A stretch of DNA of 64,000 bases, from the NCBI RefSeq assembly GCF_001510715.1, contig NZ_LMTJ01000013.1, positions 18,030 through 82,029 on the forward strand, in the 5' to 3' direction. Both the position numbers and the translations under genes were made by a program. The notes under the pieces were generated by a model. That model was not told where the DNA came from and did no database searches. It worked only from the letters and a program-made list of their open reading frames with translations. Shown one piece after another: positions 45,110 through 53,200 of the stretch. Source of the DNA: Bacillus sp. FJAT-29814 (GTDB lineage: Bacteria; Bacillota; Bacilli; Bacillales; Cytobacillaceae). How positions within the stretch are numbered: the first letter of the stretch is position 1; each line of letters opens with the position of its first letter.

Positions 45110-45550
45110 ATGCACCCTTTTACCAATTATCTGGATGCGATGGCCCGGCAATCTAATAATCTCATTAGTGACCTTGAAAAAGCAATTAATGGTGAATATA
45201 GTGCGATTGATTGTTATGCGAAATTGGCTAATTTGGCAGGGAATAAAGCGGAGCGGGAGCAAATCCTGGAAATTCGCCAGGATGAGATCAAACATTATCA
45301 ACATTTTGTCCAGTTGTATCAGAGCTTGACGGGGAGACCGCCGCAGGCAAAGATTGTGGAGGAATGCCCGAGCCATTATATCAGGGGATTAGAGTTTGCC
45401 CTGGTGGATGAACAGAAAACAGTGGATTTTTATCTAGAAATTGCCGATCAGGCGACGGACCAGTTTGTAAGGAATGTATTCCGAAGAGCTGCAGCAGATG
45501 AGCAGAATCATGCGGTTTGGTTTTTGTATTATTTTATGAAAAATAAATGA
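45110..45550 (+). CDS. Ferritin-like four-helix protein
   Basis: A 146-residue helical protein with ferritin-like metal motifs: EYSAIDCYAKLA, EIRQDEIKHYQHF (ExxH), ALVDEQKTVDFYLEIAD and ADEQNHAVWFLYYF (ExxH). These are the two ExxH pairs of a rubrerythrin-type di-iron site. No rubredoxin domain is present. It may store iron or reduce peroxides, or be a spore-coat-associated protein. The ATG at 45110 has gaggagg 9 nt upstream. Confidence 0.82.
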   Translation: MHPFTNYLDAMARQSNNLISDLEKAINGEYSAIDCYAKLANLAGNKAEREQILEIRQDEIKHYQHFVQLYQSLTGRPPQAKIVEECPSHYIRGLEFALVDEQKTVDFYLEIADQATDQFVRNVFRRAAADEQNHAVWFLYYFMKNK

Positions 45551-45629
45551 AGGTCAGATGCCAGTGGCGATTTTCTCCGGTGCCGGAGGTCCGAGGAGTT
45601 ATGTTTTCAAAAAGTAGTGGAAGGGCATT

Positions 45630-45661
45630 AACCCCCGATGGCAAGGATTCGGGGGTTTTTC
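45630..45661 (+). terminator. Terminator after the ferritin-like gene
   Basis: ACCCCCGA/TTCGGGGGT stem with TTTTT. Confidence 0.85.
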
Positions 45662-45676
45662 GTTTGAAAAATTGGT

Positions 45677-45928
45677 CTAGTCCCCGCCGCCGCCACCTGA
45701 ATCCCCTCCGCTATCCGAGCCGCCCGAATCAAAGGCAGAATCATGGTGGTAATCCCGGCCGTCATAATCATGGCTGTAGGACCGTTGTTTTCCTTTATTG
45801 ACGTTGGGGAAAATTAAGAATGCCAGTATGATGAGCAAAACGCCATAGAATTGATCCGCTCCAAAAATTAGATAAATGCCGAATACCAGCAGGACAACAC
45901 CTACCAAACGTTGTAACAATCTGACCAC
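45677..45928 (-). CDS. Small membrane protein with Gly/Asp/Ser-rich tail
   Basis: An 83-residue protein with two hydrophobic helices (residues about 8-40), a basic loop (NVNKGKQR) and a His/Asp/Gly-rich tail ending SGGDSGGGGGD. The GTG at 45928 follows gggaggaagg at 9 nt. The opposite strand is also open here but has no SD. The function is unknown. Similar short two-helix proteins with Gly/His-rich tails are common in Bacillaceae. Confidence 0.6.
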   Translation of the reverse strand: MVRLLQRLVGVVLLVFGIYLIFGADQFYGVLLIILAFLIFPNVNKGKQRSYSHDYDGRDYHHDSAFDSGGSDSGGDSGGGGGD

Positions 45929-46197
45929 TTTCAGAGACCTTCCTCCCTGGGTGAAATTTAATCTGCGCTGTATTGTAAAATAAATATGACCCTTTTGGCC
46001 TATTTATTCATTACGAAAGGGTTACAGTGACCCTCAGTCGTCCTTTATCGACAATTTGGACATTTTGTTAACTCCCGCTTCCAAAGCGACCTAGCCCTAT
46101 TTTCCTAGTATAATAAAGAAGTCAGCCAAAGAACCACACAATCGCTGTCTATCGTAGTCCTACACTTTACCTCACAGACATCAACCCACAACCAACT

Positions 46198-46241
46198 GTC
46201 CACCTCAGGAGGACAAATGTCCACGAGTGGTGCCTGACACC
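46198..46241 (-). repeat. REP-like palindromic element next to the RAYT gene
   Basis: On the minus strand, core GGTGTCAGGCACC (46241-46229), then actcGTGGACATTTGTCC and tcctgaggtggac. It lies 77 bp upstream of the transposase start and is the copy expected to be linked to its enzyme. The rest of this 390-bp gap shows no other feature. Confidence 0.88.
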
Positions 46242-46318
46242 AATATGTGATATGCCACGGTATCAATGGTAATAACCCCAACTTATAATCCCATTAAATT
46301 AATGAAGGAGTGGTCGAT

Positions 46319-46969
46319 TTGGTTCGCAGTGTTCGATTATGGTTTGAGGGGGCGAAGTTTCATGTGACGAGTCGGGGTATTCGACGGAGCCAGTTGTTTT
46401 TTGAGGATGCGGATTTTGGGATGTATCTTACCTTGCTACAGGAAACGCAGAGCCGCTACCCGTTCATTCTCCATTCCTATTGTTTAATGTCGAATCACAC
46501 GCATCTTCAGCTGCAAACGCTGGAGACCCCGCTCAGCACCATCATGAAGCATCTCAACACCAAGTATGCCAAGTATTTTAACAGAAAGTACGATTTCTCC
46601 GGGCATGTTTTCGAAAAGCGGTATGGCGCGGAACTGTTGAATTCTCCCGAATACGAAATTGATGTCAGCAAATACATTCATTTGAACCCGGTTGCGGCCG
46701 GGATGGTGGACACCCCTGAGGATTATCCGTGGAGCAGCTACCGCGCCTACGCTTTCGCTGAGAGGAAAGTTGACCCGCATCCAAATCCAAGCCCGAACCC
46801 AAGCCCGAACCCTCTCGTCGATCCCCAGCCAATTTTATCCTACTTTCCGGAGCCCCCAACCGAGACCTACCGGCATTATATGAGATCCCGATACACGGAC
46901 AAATTTTTTTGGGAAGACGGCAAGATTTATTTCATTGAAGGGGAGAGGTCATCATGTGGGCAAAGGTAA
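46319..46969 (+). CDS. REP-associated tyrosine transposase (RAYT), Y1/HUH family
   Basis: A 216-residue single-strand HUH nuclease of the IS200-like/RAYT type. It has the N-terminal signature AKFHVTSRGIRRSQLFF, the HUH-type motif MSNHTHLQLQT, GHVFEKRYG, and the catalytic tyrosine segment DVSKYIHLNPVAAGM followed by DYPWSSYRAY, a RAYT hallmark. A PNPSPNPSPNP stretch lies near the C-terminus. RAYTs are single-copy, lack flanking IS ends and mobilise REP elements. The TTG at 46319 has aaggag 9 nt upstream. It overlaps comM by 16 bp, so it is co-translated with a DNA branch-migration helicase. Confidence 0.9.
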   Translation: MVRSVRLWFEGAKFHVTSRGIRRSQLFFEDADFGMYLTLLQETQSRYPFILHSYCLMSNHTHLQLQTLETPLSTIMKHLNTKYAKYFNRKYDFSGHVFEKRYGAELLNSPEYEIDVSKYIHLNPVAAGMVDTPEDYPWSSYRAYAFAERKVDPHPNPSPNPSPNPLVDPQPILSYFPEPPTETYRHYMRSRYTDKFFWEDGKIYFIEGERSSCGQR

Positions 46970-48489
46970 CAAGCATAGGCTTAAAGGGAATGGCTGGCTA
47001 CCGGGTGAATGTTGAGGTGAGTTCACATGTCGGCAATGATTCGATTAAAATTGTCGGCCTGCCTGATGCCGCGGTCAAGGAGTCGAAGGAGCGAATAATC
47101 GCCGCGCTCCGGTCGTTAGGCTACACCCCTCATGGACAAAAAATCACCATCAATCTCTCCCCGGCCGACCAAAAGAAAATGGGATCGATGTTTGACCTGC
47201 CGATAGCTATTGGCGTGCTGGGCAGCCTGCATGAGCTCGATGCGGTTATTCCTGCAGATACTGCATTCGTTGGCGCCCTGTCACTGGATGGAGCGGTTCA
47301 GCCGGTCGAGGGTCTGCTGCCGGCTGTCCTTGCGGCAAAGACACTTGGGGTGCGAAGGGCCTACATACCGTTTGATGAGCAGCTGCCTCAGCTTGATTTT
47401 ACCGACATGGATATCATCTATGTCGAATCCCTGCAGGATGTAATTGGCCATCTATCCGGGCGATCCCATGTCTCAGGGTCAAGGGCTTTTTTTGAAAAAA
47501 AACCCGAGGGACGCAAGACCAGTGCGGATACCATCGATTTTCAACAAATCATCGGCCATTCCGCTTCCAAGGCGGCGCTTGAAATTGCCGCTGCCGGGGG
47601 GCATCACGTGCTGATGACCGGACCGCCTGGGTGTGGGAAGAGCTTGCTCGCTTGGAGCTTTCCCTCAATTTTGCCGGCTTTATCGAATGAGGCTCAGCTT
47701 GAGGTACTGAGCCTCTACCAGCTAAGCCGGGTGGACCACCCGCAGGCCGGGGTGCCCCCGTTTCGCAATCCACATCACTCAGCCTCTGGCGTCTCGATTA
47801 TCGGTGGCGGCCAGTACCCGAAGCCGGGAGAAATCTCGCTCGCTCATCATGGCGTGTTATTTCTCGATGAAATTGGGGAGTTCTCGAAAAAGACACTGGA
47901 CATGCTTCGACAACCTTTGGAAAATGGATCCATCACCATCAGCCGAACCCATGCTACGATAACGTACCCGGCATCGTTCATTTTGCTTGCGGCAATGAAT
48001 CCTTGTCCATGCGGATATGCCGGCTCCAACCGTCATTATTGTACCTGTTCGCCGAAGCAGATTCATTTTTATCAAAATAAACTATCCGGTCCGCTGAGGG
48101 ATCGGTTTGATATCAATCTTAGTTTGGTTCCGGTGGATTTTGCGGCTGAGGAAGGAAAAGAACAGGAGAGGGAATCGTCCCAGGCGGTGCGCTCGAGGGT
48201 AGAACATGCTCGTGCCAGGCAGTACGCCCGCTACGGGGCGGAAATCCCCAACGGCCGAGTCCCTTATGATATGCTGATGAAAACAAGCCCGTTAAGCTGC
48301 AGCCAGCAGAGGACCCTCCAGGAACTTTTAATGAAAGAGGGCATGAGCAATCGCACCCAAATCAAAATCATTCGCCTCGCCCGCACCATTTCCGACTTGG
48401 AGGGTAGCACATACATAACTGACCGAAGCATCGAGGAAGCGATAAAGCTGAATCGGCCAGGCCTATCAAGGGAATCTGTTTTTGTGTGA
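46954..48489 (+). CDS. comM: YifB/ComM-family Mg-chelatase-like AAA+ ATPase
   Basis: A 511-residue protein of standard length. The N-terminal ChlI/Lon-type domain (VNVEVSSHVGNDSIKIVGLPDAAVKESKERI) is followed by an AAA+ domain with Walker A GPPGCGKSLLAW and Walker B GVLFLDEIGEF, the cysteine cluster AAMNPCPCGYAG, and the C-terminal MgCh-like part. In Vibrio, ComM is a hexameric helicase that moves branched DNA during natural transformation. Its role in Bacillaceae is not established. It starts inside the end of the RAYT gene, an unusual partner. Confidence 0.93.
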   Translation: MWAKVTSIGLKGMAGYRVNVEVSSHVGNDSIKIVGLPDAAVKESKERIIAALRSLGYTPHGQKITINLSPADQKKMGSMFDLPIAIGVLGSLHELDAVIPADTAFVGALSLDGAVQPVEGLLPAVLAAKTLGVRRAYIPFDEQLPQLDFTDMDIIYVESLQDVIGHLSGRSHVSGSRAFFEKKPEGRKTSADTIDFQQIIGHSASKAALEIAAAGGHHVLMTGPPGCGKSLLAWSFPSILPALSNEAQLEVLSLYQLSRVDHPQAGVPPFRNPHHSASGVSIIGGGQYPKPGEISLAHHGVLFLDEIGEFSKKTLDMLRQPLENGSITISRTHATITYPASFILLAAMNPCPCGYAGSNRHYCTCSPKQIHFYQNKLSGPLRDRFDINLSLVPVDFAAEEGKEQERESSQAVRSRVEHARARQYARYGAEIPNGRVPYDMLMKTSPLSCSQQRTLQELLMKEGMSNRTQIKIIRLARTISDLEGSTYITDRSIEEAIKLNRPGLSRESVFV

Positions 48490-48507
48490 TTGAAAGTGGT
48501 TAGTAAT

Positions 48508-48576
48508 GGTGTCATAGTAATGGTGTCAGGCACCACTCGTGGACAAGTTACGTATTTTGTCCACGTGGGTCGGACA
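48508..48576 (+). repeat. REP-like palindromic element (long form) with extra GGTGTCA
   Basis: Core GGTGTCAGGCACC at 48522-48534, preceded 14 bp earlier by a partial GGTGTCA at 48508. Then actcGTGGACAAGTTACG and TTTTGTCCACG, and gggtcggacac. It lies right after the comM stop. Confidence 0.87.
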
Positions 48577-48617
48577 CTCCATGACGGTTGAAAACAATGC
48601 CCACTCCTACTAAGTTC

Positions 48618-48659
48618 AAAAAAGGTAGGTCCGCATTTTATGGAAACCTACCTTTTTTT
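48618..48659. terminator. Bidirectional terminator between comM and plsY
   Basis: AAAAAAGGTAGGT/ACCTACCTTTTTT hairpin, overlapping the last codons of plsY. Confidence 0.85.
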
Positions 48660-49211
48660 CATCCTTTCTTTAATATTTTCTGAGTGTGCCAGAAACAGTA
48701 ATCCGAGTATGCCCAACACGATGAGGCAGCTGGCCCAGCCTTCCCCCTGGACATACAGGACAACAGGAATCGCAAGGAACGACCCCAGCCCGGCAAGGGT
48801 GAAGCTTTTGGTGAACGGGTATAGCAGCCCAAATGCAAGTACAACGAATGGTGCCACGAGGGGATGGAAGGCGAGTATCCCTCCAATAAAGGTTGAAATT
48901 CCTTTACCGCCCTTAAATCCAAGGACAACTGGCTTTATATGTCCGATAATCGCAAGCGCCAGGCCGACCAACTGCACAGGCTCCGAAAGCCCAAGATAAC
49001 GTCCGGCTAGCACAACGGCTCCTCCTTTTAACGCATCGCCCAGAAAGGTAAGGACAAAAGCCTTTTTACCGTAAAGCCGCCCGGCGTTCCTTGCCCCGAC
49101 ATTGCCGCTCCCGCCAGTTCTAATATCCTGTTGAAAAATAAACTTCGTGACAATGAAGCCAAACAGGATATTCCCAAGCAAATAGGAAAACATCCAGTAT
49201 ACCCAAATCAT
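48648..49211 (-). CDS. plsY: PlsY-family glycerol-3-phosphate acyltransferase (divergent paralogue)
   Basis: A 187-residue, five-helix membrane protein. The three PlsY motifs are recognisable but altered: GSGNVGARNAGR (usually GSGNPGATNxxR), GHIKPVVLGFKGGKG (motif 2) and AHSENIKERMKK (motif 3). PlsY moves an acyl group from acyl phosphate to glycerol-3-phosphate to start phospholipid synthesis. The changes in motif 1 suggest a second copy beside the housekeeping enzyme. It is monocistronic. Confidence 0.85.
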   Translation of the reverse strand: MIWVYWMFSYLLGNILFGFIVTKFIFQQDIRTGGSGNVGARNAGRLYGKKAFVLTFLGDALKGGAVVLAGRYLGLSEPVQLVGLALAIIGHIKPVVLGFKGGKGISTFIGGILAFHPLVAPFVVLAFGLLYPFTKSFTLAGLGSFLAIPVVLYVQGEGWASCLIVLGILGLLFLAHSENIKERMKKR

Positions 49212-49290
49212 TTACATCACTGCCTAATATGATATTTTAAAATGCTCTAGTTCTATCAATCTATGAAACTAAAATGATGGGGCATAAAGT

Positions 49291-49347
49291 AAAAATCCCC
49301 TTCACAATCATTATAAATGTTCAAATGGTTGTGAAGGGGGTTTTTTA
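49291..49347. terminator. Terminator of the ZIP transporter gene
   Basis: CCCCTTCACAA/TTGTGAAGGGG stem with T-runs on both sides. Confidence 0.85.
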
Positions 49348-49352
49348 ATTGT

Positions 49353-50204
49353 TTAAATAAACAACAGCAGGCTAATAGCCATCACGGCCATGCCGCCGAT
49401 TAAGCCGTAAATTGATAAATGCGCTTCGTCGTACCTTTTTGCGGCCGGCAGCAGTTCGTCAAGCGAGATAAACACCATGATCCCGGCGACGGAGGCAAAG
49501 ATGACGCCGAACATTACTTCGTTCAAAAACGGCATCAAGAATAGGTAGGCGGCTAATGCTCCGACTGGTTCTGACAGGCCTGATAGAAACGAGAGCCGGA
49601 ACGCCTTTTTCTTATCGCCTGTGGCAAAATAGACAGGCACCGATACCGCTATTCCCTCAGGAATGTTGTGAATGGCAATAGCGACGGCAATGGCAATCCC
49701 GAGTTTTGGGTCCTGTAGCGCTGAGGTGAAGGTGGCGATACCTTCTGGAAAGTTATGAATCCCAATTGCCAGAGCGGTAAAAGTCCCCATTTTTAATAAA
49801 TCAGGCTTTTTATCCGCGAGTGCAAGCGACCCGCCGTTCCCGTTTCCATTGGAGCCGCCGTTTCCTTTAGAGGACATATCCTCCACCGTTCTTAGTTCAT
49901 GCGGATTGGACTGTTTTGGAATAAATTTATCAATAGCCGCAATCAATAGCATTCCGCCGAAGAAGCCTCCTACTGTCAGCCAGTTCCCCGGAACCGTTCC
50001 TAGGGCATCTACGAGCGCGACCTTGGCTTTCACAAAGATTTCGACCATCGACACATAAATCATGACCCCGGCGGAGAAACCCAGGGTTACCGACAGGAAT
50101 TTTGTATTTGTATGAGATGTGAAAAACGCCAAAAGGCTTCCGATTCCAGTAGCGAGACCCGCAAACAAGGTCAAGCCAAATGCCAATAACAAATTTTCAG
50201 TCAC
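49353..50204 (-). CDS. ZIP-family metal transporter (ZupT-like)
   Basis: A 283-residue, eight-helix protein. The ZIP metal-binding helices are clear: ALAIGIHNFPEGIATF (helix IV) and AIAIHNIPEGIAVSVP (helix V). The long loop between helices III and IV carries SSKGNGGSNGNGNGG. It probably imports zinc or another divalent metal. The GTG at 50204 follows the SD gggagggaga; an upstream ATG in frame has no SD. I see no clear Zur box. Confidence 0.92.
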   Translation of the reverse strand: MTENLLLAFGLTLFAGLATGIGSLLAFFTSHTNTKFLSVTLGFSAGVMIYVSMVEIFVKAKVALVDALGTVPGNWLTVGGFFGGMLLIAAIDKFIPKQSNPHELRTVEDMSSKGNGGSNGNGNGGSLALADKKPDLLKMGTFTALAIGIHNFPEGIATFTSALQDPKLGIAIAVAIAIHNIPEGIAVSVPVYFATGDKKKAFRLSFLSGLSEPVGALAAYLFLMPFLNEVMFGVIFASVAGIMVFISLDELLPAAKRYDEAHLSIYGLIGGMAVMAISLLLFI

Positions 50205-50413
50205 CTTCGTCTCCCTCCCAATAAATTGGCTGTCTTTTATCAATGACTCATTGACTCACCAATAACATTCTAAAATTTATTCAGTTATACTTTTATATGC
50301 ACAAACCCAGAAAAGTTTCCTCCGGGAAAAAATTTGAACATAGGACAATATAAACGATGTCAATATGGTACCACATCAACAGCGGATATTAACAGAAAAA
50401 TCGTTTTGATCAT

Positions 50414-50487
50414 GGTGTGGTGTCAATAATGGTGTCAGGCACCAGCCGTGGACAAAATGCCCTTTTTGTCCATCTGGGGAGGACATT
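50414..50487 (+). repeat. REP-like palindromic element (long form) with extra GGTGTCA
   Basis: Core GGTGTCAGGCACC at 50431-50443, with a partial GGTGTCA 12 bp upstream (50419), then agccGTGGACAAAATGCC and TTTTTGTCCATC, and gggaggacatt. The rest of the 481-bp gap holds a terminator and one other repeat, no gene. Confidence 0.87.
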
Positions 50488-50564
50488 CAATGTTTTCATT
50501 GTCGATAACTTATAATCCCAAGTATCGACCTTCTGTGCTTGTGCCCATTGATGGCTTCAATAAG

Positions 50565-50617
50565 AAAGCCGGCTCATAAGCGGTCGGTTTGTTTGACAGC
50601 TTATGGAGCCAGCTTTT
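50565..50617 (-). terminator. Hairpin beyond the HtrA-like gene
   Basis: AAAGCCGGCTCATAAGC pairs with GCTTATGGAGCCAGCTTT over 15 positions with small mismatches. The U-run on the minus strand is short. Confidence 0.6.
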
Positions 50618-50628
50618 CCGTAAAGCAA

Positions 50629-50681
50629 AATTCAACTATGCCTCTGCCTTTAGCCTATCGGACTCGCCAATCGGCTTGTTT
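50629..50681. repeat. Intergenic repeat (GCCTCTGYCTTTA family), copy 2
   Basis: Reads ttcaactatgcctctgcctt, tagcctatcggactcgccaa, tcggctt. It aligns over about 50 bp with 30830-30881. Confidence 0.65.
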
Positions 50682-50685
50682 TCCT

Positions 50686-52224
50686 TTATTCCTCATTTTT
50701 CTTTTGCCTCTTTTGGTGTTCTTCCAGAGCAAGAAGGATGTCTTGGATGTCGACTTTGCCGTCTTTGTTTAGGTCGGCAATGTTCGTTTCGGGTTCTGCA
50801 GCTGCTGGCGGTGCTTGCCCCGACTGAGGCATTTGTCCTTGCTGCGGTGCCTGCTCCTGCTGATGTGTTCCGGTCTGCGTACCCGGAGGTACCTGCAGCG
50901 TCTGAGGCCCACCCGCGGCTCCGTTTCCGGCCCCGGCATCACCAACTCCAACTCCAGTTCCCTCTCCAGCTACCGGAACCCCGGCACCAGATAACACTGC
51001 GGTCCCAGCCTGCCCCTTCGATCGCCCGCCAACAAAAGTAAACACCAACAAAATCAGCACAAGTAACCCGGCAACGCCATCACCGATGTAGAACATCATC
51101 GCGTAGTCAGCCCACAATGTCTTACTTTCGCCCATCTTTTTCTCGGATTTGCTAATATACTCCTTGATCTCAGAATGGTTCGGATAAATCCGCTGTACCG
51201 CCTCAAATTTTTCCAAAGCATGCTTATAATAGCCGCCCCAATATAAATCGAGCCCTTCCTTATAGAGCCGGTCCGTATCGCTCTTTGTGTCCCTAACACC
51301 GGCCTGATTAACAAACTCTGTCACCGTGTTGACTGGCACGGCAAAGTTGAAGCCCTGAACCTCCTGACCGTTGACCGTGTCGCCCCTAAACGTCAACAGC
51401 CCAATGATTTCACCGTCCTCATTAATCACCGGACCGCCGCTGTTGCCGTGGGTTGCCGCGGCGTTAATCTGAATAACCGGGCTTCCCTGCTCCGTCTTTT
51501 TATCGGTAGCGGAAATCTGGCCCGCGTTCATCGTAGAAACAAGCGATGAATCTGGAGACAACAGGTCGGAATCCGCTGCTGCAGGGTAGCCGCTGACCCA
51601 GATGTCCTGCTGGCTTTCGATATCATCGGAATTTCCAAGCGGGATCGTCGGCAGATTTTTCCCCTCAATTTTTACAACTGCCACATCTTTCCCTTCATTA
51701 ATCGGCGCCCCGTAGCTTTTTGTTTCTCCATCAAGCACATCGCCGCCGGGCAAAATCACCTTGGTCGCCTTCTGTATTCCAGTGTACTGAGTCCAGGCAA
51801 CCAAATAATCATACGCCTCGTTGAAATCTACCTGGAAGTAGTCCGCCATAATGGCCACCAGCTGCTCAAAAGCGGCATCGGCAACCGCCTGGTTCTCCAT
51901 TTTTCCGAACTCCACCACATGGGCGTTGGTGACGACATATCCGTCCGCACTAATAACGGCACCTGAGCCGGAGCCGCCAATTAAAGTTTGATAGTTAAGC
52001 CGCTCAAAAACAGCCTGAACATCGGGGTTGTAGTCGAGAAACTGCCACTTTACAACAGCGTAATCAATAATCCGTACCACCGCGGGTTTTGTGTATTCGT
52101 TCAGCCGTTGGGCTTGCTTCACATCGCCTGTGGCCGGTTTGATATTAATGAGGAAAAACGAGGCAACAATCGCCGCAATCAGCAGCAAACTGAGCGGTAT
52201 CGTAAACAGGGCCCTTTTCTTCAA
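50686..52224 (-). CDS. HtrA/S1C-like membrane serine protease with dockerin/EF-hand tail
   Basis: A 512-residue protein. An N-terminal membrane anchor (FTIPLSLLLIAAIVASFFL) is followed by a trypsin-like domain with the catalytic His in VVTNAHVV, Asp in GKDVAVVKI and Ser in ATHGNSGGPVI. A short TPR-like region (LDLYWGGYYKHALEKFEAV), a second membrane helix (GLLVLILLVFTFV), a Gly/Ala/Gln-rich linker and a terminal DLNKDGKVDIQDILLAL come next. That last piece is one EF-hand/dockerin-type calcium repeat. No PDZ domain is visible, unlike HtrA. The TTG at 52224 suits the SD aagaggtga better than the GTG at 52236. Confidence 0.88.
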   Translation of the reverse strand: MKKRALFTIPLSLLLIAAIVASFFLINIKPATGDVKQAQRLNEYTKPAVVRIIDYAVVKWQFLDYNPDVQAVFERLNYQTLIGGSGSGAVISADGYVVTNAHVVEFGKMENQAVADAAFEQLVAIMADYFQVDFNEAYDYLVAWTQYTGIQKATKVILPGGDVLDGETKSYGAPINEGKDVAVVKIEGKNLPTIPLGNSDDIESQQDIWVSGYPAAADSDLLSPDSSLVSTMNAGQISATDKKTEQGSPVIQINAAATHGNSGGPVINEDGEIIGLLTFRGDTVNGQEVQGFNFAVPVNTVTEFVNQAGVRDTKSDTDRLYKEGLDLYWGGYYKHALEKFEAVQRIYPNHSEIKEYISKSEKKMGESKTLWADYAMMFYIGDGVAGLLVLILLVFTFVGGRSKGQAGTAVLSGAGVPVAGEGTGVGVGDAGAGNGAAGGPQTLQVPPGTQTGTHQQEQAPQQGQMPQSGQAPPAAAEPETNIADLNKDGKVDIQDILLALEEHQKRQKKNEE

Positions 52225-52312
52225 AGCATGCTTCACCTCTTAGATTCTTTTTTTAAAAACTGACAATGGCAATATATTCGGGGGTTGGATAAAAGGAATT
52301 TGTACGAGAAAA

Positions 52313-52326
52313 TGTTATCGCTTGCA
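52313..52326 (+). promoter_or_regulatory. Possible cre site
   Basis: TGTTATCGCTTGCA differs from TGWAANCGNTNWCA at two positions. It lies 13 bp upstream of a strong SD at 52339 that belongs to the broken small gene described next. Confidence 0.4.
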
Positions 52327-52354
52327 TTTTTTAAAACAAAAGGAGTATTAAAAA

Positions 52355-52544
52355 ATGAAAACAGCCACTTTGTAAGGCAATTATCTTCTCAAAGCATCGT
52401 TTTACCGTTAACAACTTCTTTTATGAATATCTCCAACAACAACCATTAAAGTTATTAGATGACAAGGTTTTTTCCCTAAAAGATTATCTGGTATTATTAG
52501 GATTACCTATTACAACAGGGTCCGGAAAATTTCCGAATCTTTAA
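52355..52544 (+). pseudogene. Small frameshifted gene of unknown function
   Basis: An ATG at 52355 has a perfect SD (aaaggag, 9 nt) but stops after six codons (MKTATL). Removing one T from the ttt at 52369-52371 would continue the frame as CKAIIFSKHRFTVNNFFYEY and on to a TAA at 52542, giving 62 residues. The downstream frame has no start of its own. It looks like a small soluble protein with one inserted base. I do not recognise the family; a chance open frame is possible. Confidence 0.4.
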
Positions 52545-52563
52545 AGGGAGGGGACGTATTTTT

Positions 52564-52950
52564 ATGAGGTTAAAGAGCATCCACCATATCGCCATCATCA
52601 GTTCAGATTATCAAAAATCGAAGGATTTTTATGTGAGAATCCTGGGATTGAAACCAATCAGGGAAGTTTACCGGAAGGAGCGGGATTCTTTCAAGCTTGA
52701 TTTAGAAGTCAATGATCACTATCAGATTGAGCTGTTTTCTTTCCCGAATCCTCCTGAGCGGCCAAGCTATCCCGAAGCGGCGGGGTTACGACATGTTGCA
52801 TTCGAAGTTGAGGACTTGGATGAAGCTATTCGCCATCTTACCAGCCACCAAGTGGAGGTTGAACCGATTCGAATAGATGAGTTTACGAATAAAAGGTTTA
52901 CCTTCCTATCCGACCCGGACGGGCTGCCAATTGAACTTTACGAAAAATAA
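52564..52950 (+). CDS. VOC/glyoxalase-I-like metalloprotein (YaeR/SMU1112c type)
   Basis: A 128-residue single vicinal-oxygen-chelate domain. Metal ligands are suggested by the first His of SIHHIAI, the Glu of YQIELFSFP, the His of LRHVAFEVEDL and the Glu of PIELYEK, typical positions. Members of this subfamily are glyoxalase-I-like, with substrates mostly unknown. The SD gggagggg lies about 10 nt before the ATG. Confidence 0.88.
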   Translation: MRLKSIHHIAIISSDYQKSKDFYVRILGLKPIREVYRKERDSFKLDLEVNDHYQIELFSFPNPPERPSYPEAAGLRHVAFEVEDLDEAIRHLTSHQVEVEPIRIDEFTNKRFTFLSDPDGLPIELYEK

Positions 52951-52953
52951 AGC

Positions 52954-52998
52954 AACGCAAAAGGGTGAGAACAACCATGTTTCTCACCTTTTTGCGTT
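52954..52998 (+). terminator. Terminator after the VOC gene
   Basis: The 18-bp stem AACGCAAAAGGGTGAGAA/TTCTCACCTTTTTGCGTT. A degenerate GGGTTTGACCCC of the palindromic repeat family follows at about 53003. Confidence 0.85.
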
Positions 52999-53200
52999 AC
53001 TGGGTTTGACCCCAACGAAGCGTAAATAGGTCTCAGGTCGTAGATTTCTTTCCGCTCGTAGTCTATAGCATGCAGGAGTTTTTTGGTGTATTGTGGAAGT
53101 AATAAATGGAAATAACTTTCTGCTGGTGACTTCCATTAAAATGAAACATTCTTCCGAGTTATTCGTATGAATATCAAGGATTTTTAGTTAGGAGTCGATT

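Noticed and set aside
44813..45376. 187-codon minus-strand frame
   Set aside because: It is antisense to the ferritin-like gene and the acylase start, and its Cys/Arg/Phe-rich composition is typical of a shadow frame.
45547..45801. 84-codon + strand open frame
   Set aside because: It spans the terminator of the ferritin-like gene, lacks an SD and overlaps the better supported minus-strand membrane protein.
46319..46969. Ordinary IS200/IS605 insertion sequence
   Set aside because: There is no tnpB and no IS-type subterminal ends, the protein has the RAYT signatures, and the gene overlaps comM.
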